Source: Bacteroidota bacterium (GTDB lineage Bacteria; Bacteroidota; Ignavibacteria; SZUA-365). Taken from it: a stretch of 6,507 nt of DNA. The stretch's first letter is position 1. Each line of letters begins with the position of its first letter. The stretch covers positions 1-6,507 of the forward strand of contig JAGTUZ010000152.1 in the NCBI GenBank assembly GCA_018224415.1, given 5' to 3'. The position numbers were made by a program, and so were the translations under genes. The notes beneath the pieces were generated by a model, which saw only the letters and a list, made by a program, of their open reading frames with translations, was not told the DNA's origin and searched no databases. Shown in pieces: positions 1-5,454 of this stretch.

Positions 1-1143
1 GAGTATTTCAAGCTTGCCGTGCCGCATTCGCAGCGCGACCCAAAGTTCAAGGACGCGCAGGAGGGCTGCAACGGCTGCCACGCGCCGCTGGCCTTCATCG
101 CGGGCGATGTGCCGCCGCCGAAACCGTTCACCGGTTCGCGCGCCGACGAGAGCGTCTCCTGCGACGTCTGCCACACCATGACCGGTACGGGTGAACAGCC
201 GCCGTTCAACTACAGCTACACCATTGAACCCGGCCGAACGAAGCTCGGCAACCGCGAGGGTGTGGAGTCGCCGCATCACCTGACGAAGAAACATGACTTC
301 ACCGTGTCGCCGGATCTCTGCGGCAGCTGCCACAACGAGAAGAATCCCTTCGGCATCTGGGTGAAAAGCACGCAGCTGGAGTGGAAGGACGGTCCGTACG
401 CGAAGGATGGCGTGCGTTGCCAGGACTGCCACATGCCGCCGGCGAAGGGAAGGAATTCTATCATGTCCAAGGATTACGACGACGTGGCGCAGCATCTCTT
501 CACCGGCGCGCATTCACCCGCGCGGCTGGCGGGCGCGGTGGAGGTCAACGTCTGGCCCGACGTCCGCGCGGTGGTGCCGGGCGAACAGCTGCGCATCACC
601 GTGTCCTGCTACAATCACAAGGCGGGACACAAGATTCCCTCGGGCTCGGTGGAGGAACGGCAGCTCTGGCTCACCGTCACCGCCATCGACGCGAACGGGA
701 AAACCTGGCATCTGCCGGTGGATAAAAAAGGATTCGAAGGTGAGGAATTCACCATCTCCTCGAACGACCTGGCCTTCCAGGACATGGGCTTCATGATGGA
801 CGTGCCGGATTTCGCGGGGCTTCCCCGCGACGCTCTTCCGTACGAGGGCGACCGCGTCTTCCGCATGGCCTATTTCGATCCGCAGGATCGTATGACCATC
901 GCGCAGTGGAACACCGCGCGGCTGGGGACGGACTACCGCATCGGTCCGCGCGAGACGAAAACCGAAACCTATACGTGGAAACTGCCGGCTGATCTCCCGC
1001 TCGGCCGCGTGCGCGTCGTCGCGGAAATGCAGTACCGTCGGCTGATCAAATCCGTCGGCGACTATCTCGGTGTGCCCGCCGAGGAGATGAAGGCGGAATT
1101 CATCAATCGGGCCGAGAGCTGGTTCGAGACGGTAGACTATTGA
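1..1143 (+). CDS. Multiheme cytochrome c, 5'-truncated by the window edge
   Basis: Probable periplasmic or surface electron-transfer protein related to the cytochrome c554/multiheme c family. The frame is open from base 1 (first codons read EYFKLA), so the true start and signal peptide lie outside; 380 residues are visible. Counting from the GTG at 19, four CXXCH heme motifs appear at residues 17-21 (CNGCH), 48-52 (CDVCH), 101-105 (CGSCH) and 134-138 (CQDCH, followed by MPP). More hemes may lie upstream. Candidate distal ligands are H86/H87, H92, H159, H165 and the NHKAGHKIPSG stretch (199-209), a GHKxPxG pattern I recall from multiheme cytochromes. The last ~200 residues have no heme motif and look beta-rich. 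The gene ends 53 bases before a cytochrome-porin gene on the same strand, so the two are probably co-transcribed. The family is clear; redox partner and substrate are unknown. Confidence 0.88.
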   Translation, partial: EYFKLAVPHSQRDPKFKDAQEGCNGCHAPLAFIAGDVPPPKPFTGSRADESVSCDVCHTMTGTGEQPPFNYSYTIEPGRTKLGNREGVESPHHLTKKHDFTVSPDLCGSCHNEKNPFGIWVKSTQLEWKDGPYAKDGVRCQDCHMPPAKGRNSIMSKDYDDVAQHLFTGAHSPARLAGAVEVNVWPDVRAVVPGEQLRITVSCYNHKAGHKIPSGSVEERQLWLTVTAIDANGKTWHLPVDKKGFEGEEFTISSNDLAFQDMGFMMDVPDFAGLPRDALPYEGDRVFRMAYFDPQDRMTIAQWNTARLGTDYRIGPRETKTETYTWKLPADLPLGRVRVVAEMQYRRLIKSVGDYLGVPAEEMKAEFINRAESWFETVDY

Positions 1144-1159
1144 TCGTGCACGAGCACGA
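1143..1159 (+). repeat. Small intergenic hairpin sharing its core with the terminator at 2422
   Basis: TCGTGC (1144-1149) and GCACGA (1154-1159) form a perfect 6-bp stem with a 4-base loop directly after the stop codon. There is no T-run, so it is a poor terminator. Bases 1143-1158 match 2433-2448, inside the next terminator, at 15 of 16 positions. This suggests a dispersed sequence unit or an mRNA 3'-end/processing hairpin between two co-transcribed genes. Confidence 0.45.
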
Positions 1160-1185
1160 ATAACACAGGATCCCACTACACTCCC

Positions 1186-1190
1186 AGGTG
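1186..1190 (+). promoter_or_regulatory. Shine-Dalgarno for the cytochrome-porin gene
   Basis: AGGTG sits six bases before the ATG at 1197. It supports that start, which also gives a complete signal peptide. Confidence 0.5.
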
Positions 1191-1196
1191 TGAATC

Positions 1197-2414
1197 ATGA
1201 AGAGAATCAACATTATCCCATTCCTCATTCCCGCCCTCGCGGTGATGCTCGTGCTGCCGGATGCCGCGCTGGCGATTCCGGCGTTCGCGAGGAAGTACAA
1301 TGTCAGCTGCTCGACCTGTCACAGCATGGTGCCGAAGCTGAAGCCGTACGGCGAGGATTTCGCCGGCAACGCCTTCAAGCTGCCCGATGCGCCGGAACCG
1401 CCGCGGACCTATGTCGAGGCCGGCGACGACATGATGCTGCTGCATCGCTTCTTTCCGATCGCGGTGCGCTTCGACGGTTTCGTACAGTACGCAAAGCGTG
1501 ACGCGGGGGAATTCGATTTCCAGGCGCCCTACGGCGTGAAGCTTCTGAGCGGCGGACCGATCACCGAACACGTCGGGTACTACCTGTACTTCTACATGAA
1601 CGAACGCGGCGAGGTCACAGGGCTCGAAGACGCCTTAGTACATTTCAACAATCTGTTCGGTTCGGAGCTCGACCTTGTTGTTGGACAGTTCCAGGTGTGC
1701 GATCCGTTGTTCAAGCGCGAGCTGCGGCTGACGCTGGAGGACTATGAAGTGTATCGCATGCGTCCCGCCGCCTCGCATGCCAACCTCACCTACGACCGCG
1801 GTCTGCTCGCCACCTATGGCTTCGATTTCGGACTCGATCTCACCGGCATGGCACTCAACGGCAACGGCATCGGCATAGCGGAGAATCGCATCTTCGATAT
1901 CGACAACGGGAAGGCCTTTGCCTTCCGGGCGTCGCAGTCCGTCGGTCCCGTCCGCATCGGCGGCTTCTTTTACCGCGGCGAGGAGATGTTCCACGACGTG
2001 CTCTTCTCCTTCGAAGGCGGCGCTTCGCAGATCTCTGACGTGAAGAACACCGTCTCGTATATCGGACCCGACCTCACCGTCGGCAACGATTATATCGAAC
2101 TCAACGCCCAGTACCTGCGGCGCGTCGACAGCGAGCTCCCACTCGCCACGACCGCTGGCACGGCGCTCGAGGAAATGACTATGGACGGCATCATGGCGGA
2201 ACTCGTGTACCTGCCCGGCGGACCGGAATCCCTCTGGGGCTTCGTCGGCATGTACAACCGCACCGAAGTCGCCGACGGCGCCGTGCTCTACCACACCGCC
2301 ACGCTCAGCGCCTCGCGCCTGCTCGCCCGCAACCTGCGACTGATTGGGGAGGTGACCTACGATCTGGAGGAAGAGACCCCGCGGGTATCTGTGGGCTTTG
2401 TGTCGGGGTTCTAA
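1197..2414 (+). CDS. Single-heme cytochrome fused to an outer-membrane beta-barrel (cytochrome-porin)
   Basis: Predicted 405-residue outer-membrane protein with a covalent heme. Residues 1-26 form a signal peptide (basic MKR, hydrophobic core, ALA cleavage). The mature protein starts IPAFARKYNVSCSTCH, with CXXCH at 38-42, then an 'xPKLKPYGEDF' stretch. This matches the N-terminal pattern (PAFARxxxxxCxxCHxxxPxLxxFGxxF) of fused cytochrome-porins, including the iron oxidase Cyc2. From about residue 75 to the end the sequence has alternating hydrophobic/polar and aromatic-rich segments, including the VGQFQVCDPLFKRELRLT block (residues ~161-178). It ends in Phe, the usual signal for outer-membrane barrel insertion. 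Length fits a barrel of roughly 14-16 strands. It is probably co-transcribed with the upstream multiheme cytochrome and ends at a strong terminator. Electron conduction across the outer membrane is inferred; iron oxidation specifically is not shown. Confidence 0.82.
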   Translation: MKRINIIPFLIPALAVMLVLPDAALAIPAFARKYNVSCSTCHSMVPKLKPYGEDFAGNAFKLPDAPEPPRTYVEAGDDMMLLHRFFPIAVRFDGFVQYAKRDAGEFDFQAPYGVKLLSGGPITEHVGYYLYFYMNERGEVTGLEDALVHFNNLFGSELDLVVGQFQVCDPLFKRELRLTLEDYEVYRMRPAASHANLTYDRGLLATYGFDFGLDLTGMALNGNGIGIAENRIFDIDNGKAFAFRASQSVGPVRIGGFFYRGEEMFHDVLFSFEGGASQISDVKNTVSYIGPDLTVGNDYIELNAQYLRRVDSELPLATTAGTALEEMTMDGIMAELVYLPGGPESLWGFVGMYNRTEVADGAVLYHTATLSASRLLARNLRLIGEVTYDLEEETPRVSVGFVSGF

Positions 2415-2418
2415 AGCA

Positions 2419-2484
2419 AGAACGAGAACGGAATCGTGCATGAGCACGTGCACGTGCACGATTCCGTTCTCGTACTCGATTTTT
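2419..2484 (+). terminator. Intrinsic terminator of the cytochrome operon
   Basis: A perfect 19-bp inverted repeat (2422-2440 with 2455-2473) starts eight bases after the stop codon. Outside it come one A/A mismatch and two more pairs. Five T's follow at 2480-2484. The loop contains GCACGT repeats of alternating purine-pyrimidine sequence. It insulates the cytochrome genes from the regulatory cassette, whose -35 box begins four bases after the T-run. Confidence 0.85.
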
Positions 2485-2487
2485 CCC

Positions 2488-2516
2488 TTGACATCCTCCT
2501 AACCGTTTCGTATAGT
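2488..2516 (+). promoter_or_regulatory. Sigma-70-type promoter of the blaI-blaR cassette
   Basis: TTGACA (2488-2493, 6/6 consensus) and TATAGT (2511-2516, 5/6) are separated by exactly 17 bases. The start of transcription is expected near 2522-2524, giving a leader of about 23 bases with GAGG (2537-2540) five bases before the ATG. The -35/-10 type is the general bacterial one, not the TAnnTTTG form typical of Bacteroidetes housekeeping promoters. Confidence 0.85.
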
Positions 2517-2534
2517 TACTAAAGAATTAGTAAC
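2515..2534. promoter_or_regulatory. Probable BlaI operator (8-4-8 palindrome)
   Basis: GTTACTAA (2515-2522) and TTAGTAAC (2527-2534) are perfect inverted repeats around AGAA. The site overlaps the end of the -10 box and the predicted start point. A dimer bound here would block RNA polymerase, giving the negative autoregulation usual for BlaI/MecI/CopY repressors, whose operators are short dyads carrying TAC/GTA-type half-sites. Assignment to the adjacent repressor rests on position and symmetry. Confidence 0.8.
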
Positions 2535-2545
2535 ACGAGGCGATC

Positions 2546-2959
2546 ATGGCAGCAAGAAAACACGAACTCTCCGCCGCGGAATGGGAACTGATGGTGGTGA
2601 TCTGGGACGCCGGCGCGCCGACGACGGTGCGCGAGGTGATGGACGCCGCGTACCCGAATGACGAGAAAGCCTACACCACCGTGCAGACGCTGATGAACAT
2701 CCTCGTCGACAAGGGCGTGCTGCGGCGGGAGAAGGTGGGTCCGGTGAACGTGTACACCGCGGCCGTCCGGCGCGAGAAAGTGCTTGACGCCTCGATGTCC
2801 ACCGTCGCCGACCGCATGTTCCGCGGCAACTTCGGCGCGATGGCCAGCTTCCTCGTCAACCGCAAGCTCAGCAAGGACGATGTCGCCGCGCTGCGCCGGA
2901 TGCTCGACGAACAGGAAGCCCGTCCCACGGGCGGAAAGAAAAGAGGAGGTTCGTTATGA
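2546..2959 (+). CDS. blaI: BlaI/MecI/CopY-family transcriptional repressor
   Basis: 137-residue winged-helix repressor that should bind as a dimer to the palindrome in its own promoter. Residues 7-20 (ELSAAEWELMVVIW) are the family signature. Residues 24-40 give the TTVREV helix, 42-59 (AYTTVQTLMNILVDKG) the recognition helix, and about 60-73 the wing. Residues 78-123 form the helical dimerisation part. Length is close to the family norm (about 120-130). The basic tail KKRGGSL is encoded by bases that also serve as the Shine-Dalgarno of the next gene, and the stop overlaps that gene's start (ATGA), so translation is probably coupled. In BlaI/MecI systems the partner protease triggers repressor cleavage. 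The S. aureus Asn-Phe cleavage site does not align clearly; an Asn-Phe at 95-96 lies a few residues upstream of the equivalent place. The regulated genes beyond its own operon are unknown. Confidence 0.92.
   Translation: MAARKHELSAAEWELMVVIWDAGAPTTVREVMDAAYPNDEKAYTTVQTLMNILVDKGVLRREKVGPVNVYTAAVRREKVLDASMSTVADRMFRGNFGAMASFLVNRKLSKDDVAALRRMLDEQEARPTGGKKRGGSL
2944..2949 (+). promoter_or_regulatory. Shine-Dalgarno of blaR inside the end of blaI
   Basis: Perfect AGGAGG, part of a longer AGAGGAGGT, six bases before the ATG at 2956. It fixes the start that overlaps blaI by four bases and implies strong, coupled translation of the sensor. Confidence 0.85.
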
Positions 2960-4269
2960 CTCCCCTCGTATCCTGGCTCAACGCCTACGCGGCGGAGCTG
3001 CTCAATCTCTGGTCGGCGATGCAGGTGCAGACAACCGTATTCGTTTTGCTCGTCTGGTTGGTTGAACGCGCGCTGCCGCGCGAATGGGCGACGCCGCGTC
3101 TGCGCTATCTGCTGTGGTCGACGGTGCTGCTCAAGGCGGTGATTCCGCCCGTGCTCGCGTTCCCGGGTGTGGAGACCCTTCCGATTCCCGCCTTCGCCCT
3201 TGCGCCCGTCGAGGCAATGCCTGGCATGGCCGTCCCTGCCGCGGGATCCGGTTTCCCCTACGCACTTGCGCTGATGCTGACAATCGCGGCGGTGTCGCTT
3301 GCGCTCGCCGCGGTCGCGGGATGGCGCGCGATGGACCTTCGCCGCCTGCTGCGCGGGGCCGTGCCGTTTTCCGATCTCCCCGCCGGCGAATGGCCGCCGG
3401 TGTTTGTCTCCCACCGTATTCCGTCACCCCTTGCGACGGGAATCCGCCATCCGCGCATTTTCATCACTCCCTCCATTGCCACGGCGCCGCGTGACATCCT
3501 GCTCGCAGTGCTGCAGCACGAGCGCGCGCACATCCGCCGCCGTGACGGCGTCATGGTTGTCGTGCAGACGCTGGTGCAGATCGCCTATGTACTCAATCCG
3601 CTGGTGTGGATGGCCAACCTGCGCATCTTCCGCTACCGCGAACTCATCTGCGACGAGGAAGCACTGGTCGCGGCGGGTACGCGTCCGCAGGATTACGGTC
3701 GCCTGTTGGTGGACTTCGCCGAGGCACAGCCCGCCCGCATCCTCCAGACCGGCACCTGCTTTTTCGAAACACGCCGCGGCTTCGTCGAACGCATCAGCGA
3801 ACTATTCAGCCTGGGTACGCGCCAGACGCTGCGATGGAAACACTATGCCGCCGTGGTCATTGTCGCCCTGCTCATTCTCCCTCTTTCCTGGCAGTGTGGC
3901 GATCCTTCGAGCGAGGCAGACGTGAAGGAGCCGATCACACACGAATCTACCATCCCCGTATCCGCCGACGATTATGATCCCAATGTGGACCAGGCCGCGG
4001 AAATCATTGGTGGATTGGATGCGATCCGTCAAAACCTCGAATACCCCGAAGATGCCATGCGCAAGGGGATTCAGGGGATGGTGATCGTGCAGGTCATCGT
4101 AGGAAAGGATGGCCGGGGCTCGGGACACGAGGTCCTCAAAGGCCAGGACCCCGGTCTCGACCAGGCTGCGCTCGATGCAGTGAAGACGCTTCGCTTCAAG
4201 CCAGCCGCGTACAGAGGCGACACACGCGTCTCGACGTTGAAGATTCCCATCAAATTCAAGTTACAGTAG
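2956..4269 (+). CDS. BlaR1/MecR1-type M56 membrane metalloprotease with C-terminal TonB domain
   Basis: 437-residue inner-membrane zinc protease, the expected signal transducer for the neighbouring BlaI. Hydrophobic segments lie at about 22-38, 52-70, 103-122 and 297-312. The basic loops at 39-51 and 123-134 suit the cytoplasm. The peptidase domain carries HERAH (188-192, the HExxH zinc motif), NPLVW (214-218) and ELICDEEA (229-236, with E229 the likely third ligand). After the last membrane segment comes an acidic linker (about 313-345), then a TonB C-terminal domain (about 346-437: EIIGGLDAI, YPEDA, QGMVIVQVIV, DQAALDAV, KFKLQ). By family topology this part is periplasmic. It replaces the penicillin-binding sensor domain of staphylococcal BlaR1, so the ligand is probably not a beta-lactam, at least not by acylation of that domain. 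M56-TonB fusions are known in Bacteroidota; the signal here is unknown. Confidence 0.9.
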   Translation: MTPLVSWLNAYAAELLNLWSAMQVQTTVFVLLVWLVERALPREWATPRLRYLLWSTVLLKAVIPPVLAFPGVETLPIPAFALAPVEAMPGMAVPAAGSGFPYALALMLTIAAVSLALAAVAGWRAMDLRRLLRGAVPFSDLPAGEWPPVFVSHRIPSPLATGIRHPRIFITPSIATAPRDILLAVLQHERAHIRRRDGVMVVVQTLVQIAYVLNPLVWMANLRIFRYRELICDEEALVAAGTRPQDYGRLLVDFAEAQPARILQTGTCFFETRRGFVERISELFSLGTRQTLRWKHYAAVVIVALLILPLSWQCGDPSSEADVKEPITHESTIPVSADDYDPNVDQAAEIIGGLDAIRQNLEYPEDAMRKGIQGMVIVQVIVGKDGRGSGHEVLKGQDPGLDQAALDAVKTLRFKPAAYRGDTRVSTLKIPIKFKLQ

Positions 4270-4360
4270 ATCCAAAATTCTTGTTCTTTCATTCCCGCGG
4301 GGCAGGGCCCACGGCGGTCAGAACCACTCGGCCACGACCCCGCCACCCGCGGAAGCAGAC

Positions 4361-4366
4361 AGGAGG
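4361..4366 (+). promoter_or_regulatory. Shine-Dalgarno of the small TonB-domain gene
   Basis: AGGAGG five bases before the ATG at 4372. The rest of the 102-base gap after the protease gene shows no terminator and no convincing promoter, so read-through from the blaI promoter is likely. Confidence 0.75.
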
Positions 4367-4371
4367 CTCTC

Positions 4372-4764
4372 ATGAAAACCATGGCAATCACACTCGTCCT
4401 TCTCGCAATCATTGCCGCCCCGGCATTCGCGCAGCAGGAGGACGATGAAGCAATCGACGAGTCGCAGTACCTGGAGACCGTTGAAATCGCACCATCCATT
4501 GTCGGCGGACTCGAGGCACTCTCGAAAAACGTTGTTTACCCCGACACTGCGGTGAAGACGGGCGTGCAGGGGATGGTGATCGTGCGTGTGCTGATCTCCG
4601 CCACAGGACGCATCGACAAGGCCAGCATCGAGAGAAGCGACAGTCCTCTCCTGAGCCAGGCGGCCCTCGACGCCGTCCGCGGCGTGCGTTTCCTTCCGGG
4701 CAAGGCGGGTGACCAGCCGGTCAAGTGCAAGGTGATGGTGCCGGTGAAGTTCCGGCTGAAGTAG
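4372..4764 (+). CDS. Small secreted TonB C-terminal-domain protein
   Basis: 130 residues. Residues 1-20 form a clear signal peptide (MKTMAITLVLL core, AFA cleavage before QQEDD). There is no lipobox cysteine and no other membrane segment, so the mature protein (about 110 residues) should be free in the periplasm. After an acidic stretch (21-38), residues about 40-130 are a TonB C-terminal domain: SIVGGLEAL, VVYPDTA, GVQGMVIVRVLI, SQAALDAV, VRFLPG, VPVKFRLK. Unlike true TonB it has no N-terminal anchor and no proline-rich spacer, so it cannot couple ExbB/ExbD energy by itself. Hand alignment with the C-terminus of the preceding protease gives about 35 identities in 88 positions, and 19 identical bases are shared (4072-4090 and 4567-4585). 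This indicates a local duplication. It is probably the third gene of the cassette. A role as ligand, competitor or modulator of the sensor is inference. Confidence 0.88.
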   Translation: MKTMAITLVLLAIIAAPAFAQQEDDEAIDESQYLETVEIAPSIVGGLEALSKNVVYPDTAVKTGVQGMVIVRVLISATGRIDKASIERSDSPLLSQAALDAVRGVRFLPGKAGDQPVKCKVMVPVKFRLK

Positions 4765-4767
4765 GCC

Positions 4768-4844
4768 AAGGGACCCCCGCGCCCCAGCGCGGGTAATTTT
4801 CATCTTCGGTGTTCCCCTCCCGCGCTGGTGCGCGGGGGTCCCTT
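4768..4844. repeat. REP/BIME-like inverted-repeat pair
   Basis: Two 26-base arms (4768-4793 and 4819-4844) are complementary at 25 of 26 positions (C4783/T4829 mismatch) around a 25-base AT-richer centre. Each arm also folds by itself: CCCGCG (4776-4781) with CGCGGG (4788-4793), and CCCGCG (4819-4824) with CGCGGG (4831-4836), both with 6-base loops. Two head-to-head self-folding units are the layout of REP doublets (BIMEs). It starts four bases after a stop codon and may also help end or stabilise the transcript. Confidence 0.6.
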
Positions 4845-4847
4845 CAG

Positions 4848-4868
4848 CGTCCTGCGTCCTGCATCCTG
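4848..4868. repeat. Three-copy heptamer tandem repeat
   Basis: CGTCCTG, CGTCCTG, CATCCTG in direct succession, with one substitution in the third unit. It lies in non-coding sequence between two hairpins at a convergent gene junction. Confidence 0.6.
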
Positions 4869-4902
4869 AGCAACGAAACCGCCTTCGGCGGTTTCGTTGC
4901 TC
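4868..4902. terminator. Bidirectional terminator hairpin at a convergent junction
   Basis: Perfect 16-bp stem (4868-4883 with 4887-4902) with a 3-base TTC loop. Its GC core, CCGCC/GGCGG, is followed on either strand by TTTCGTT, so the outer stem doubles as a moderately U-rich tail both ways. It lies between the plus-strand TonB-domain gene and the minus-strand doxX gene, whose stop codon overlaps its right edge by one base. The U-tract is imperfect, so efficiency is uncertain. Confidence 0.7.
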
Positions 4903-5357
4903 TAGACCAGCGCGTCGCGGGCGGGATCGCGGCGGCGGCGGATGACGGCGTCGGCGGAATAGGGACCCGCGCCATACACGAAGAAAAAGCCGAGCAGGAA
5001 CAGCAGCAGCACCGCCAGCCAGAGATCCGAACCCAGCGGCTGGAAGGTGGCGTTGGTGGCGATCAGCCAGATGGCACCACCCACAATGGGAATCTGCGCC
5101 AGTGCCGCCCAGCGGGTGACCAGACCGACGGTGATGAGCACGCTGTGCGCGAGCTGGAAGATGATCACGTAGTGGACGATCAGCAGCGGGAGGAACTCGA
5201 AGTTGTTATCGTGCAGCAGCTGGACGGTCAGCTGCTTGTCGAGAATGAAGGTGAGTCCTTTGAAAAACAGGATGAGGCCGAGCAGGATGCGCAGCACATC
5301 GAGCCATTTCGGGTGATGTGCGTCCGCCCAGTCGGTGATCGCGTCGAATGGCTTCAT
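4902..5357 (-). CDS. DoxX-family integral membrane protein
   Basis: 151-residue inner-membrane protein. Four hydrophobic helices lie at about 19-38 (LDVLRILLGLILFFKGLTFI), 54-80, 84-101 and 111-128. They are followed by GAGPYSADAVIRRR (129-142), similar to the Gx(R/P)YSxD stretch seen near the end of many DoxX-family proteins. Length and four-helix layout fit the family (about 130-170). The start at 5357 is chosen because GGAGG lies four bases upstream. The open frame runs further upstream to 5552, but that extension translates an octamer tandem repeat into low-complexity residues and has no ribosome site. DoxX proteins are named after the thiosulfate:quinone oxidoreductase subunit of Acidianus, and others take part in oxidative-stress complexes. 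The role here is unknown. It may be read from the upstream flavoprotein gene or from its own weak promoter. Confidence 0.85.
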   Translation of the reverse strand: MKPFDAITDWADAHHPKWLDVLRILLGLILFFKGLTFILDKQLTVQLLHDNNFEFLPLLIVHYVIIFQLAHSVLITVGLVTRWAALAQIPIVGGAIWLIATNATFQPLGSDLWLAVLLLFLLGFFFVYGAGPYSADAVIRRRRDPARDALV

Positions 5358-5361
5358 GTCG

Positions 5362-5366
5362 CCTCC
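5362..5366 (-). promoter_or_regulatory. Shine-Dalgarno deciding the doxX start
   Basis: GGAGG on the minus strand, four bases before the ATG at 5357. It argues for the short 151-residue product over the longer open frame. Confidence 0.75.
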
Positions 5367-5397
5367 GAGAATGCGATATAAGGGGTTGTTTATGCAG

Positions 5398-5426
5398 AAT
5401 ATAGTGGGGAACGGGGTGAGATGCAA
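5398..5426 (-). promoter_or_regulatory. Weak candidate promoter for doxX
   Basis: On the minus strand TTGCAT (5426-5421, 3/6 to TTGACA) and TATATT (5403-5398, 5/6 to TATAAT) are 17 bases apart, about 40 bases before the start codon. The spacing is right but the -35 box is poor. Confidence 0.35.
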
Positions 5427-5442
5427 TCCGGCTGGCGCCGGA
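5427..5442. repeat. Small REP-like hairpin upstream of doxX
   Basis: TCCGGC (5427-5432) and GCCGGA (5437-5442) form a perfect 6-bp stem with a TGGC loop, followed by ATGACA. On the minus strand it reads TGTCATTCCGGCGCC then AGCCGGA, similar in style to the TCATTCC-type palindromic repeats dispersed in many bacterial genomes. A single copy is visible, so repeat status is inferred. Confidence 0.4.
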
Positions 5443-5454
5443 ATGACAGATGAC

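Noticed and set aside
19..21. GTG at 19 as the true start of the cytochrome
   Set aside because: The frame is open to base 1, no signal peptide follows, and the first heme motif would come after only 16 residues. The gene must begin outside the window.
514..1176. 220-residue minus-strand open frame opposite the multiheme cytochrome
   Set aside because: Antisense shadow with Arg/His-rich composition and no recognisable domain.
1634..1640. TTAGTA half-site as a second BlaI operator
   Set aside because: It lies within coding sequence and has no inverted partner at the correct spacing.
1635..2459. 274-residue minus-strand open frame opposite the cytochrome-porin gene
   Set aside because: It runs through the terminator hairpin and is antisense to a gene with signal peptide, heme motif and barrel end. 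Long antisense frames are common at this GC content.
2828..2833. Asn95-Phe96 of the repressor as the equivalent of the S. aureus BlaI cleavage site
   Set aside because: Aligning the C-terminal helix places the S. aureus Asn-Phe several residues further on, so the match may be accidental.
4270..4371. Terminator or separate promoter between the protease and the small TonB gene
   Set aside because: Only a short CCCGCGGG palindrome (4294-4301) without a T-run is present, and no convincing -35/-10 pair was found.
4809..5381. 190-residue plus-strand open frame opposite doxX
   Set aside because: It is the antisense shadow of a clear membrane protein, Gln/Asp/Glu-rich from the complement of hydrophobic codons, and begins inside the REP-like hairpin.
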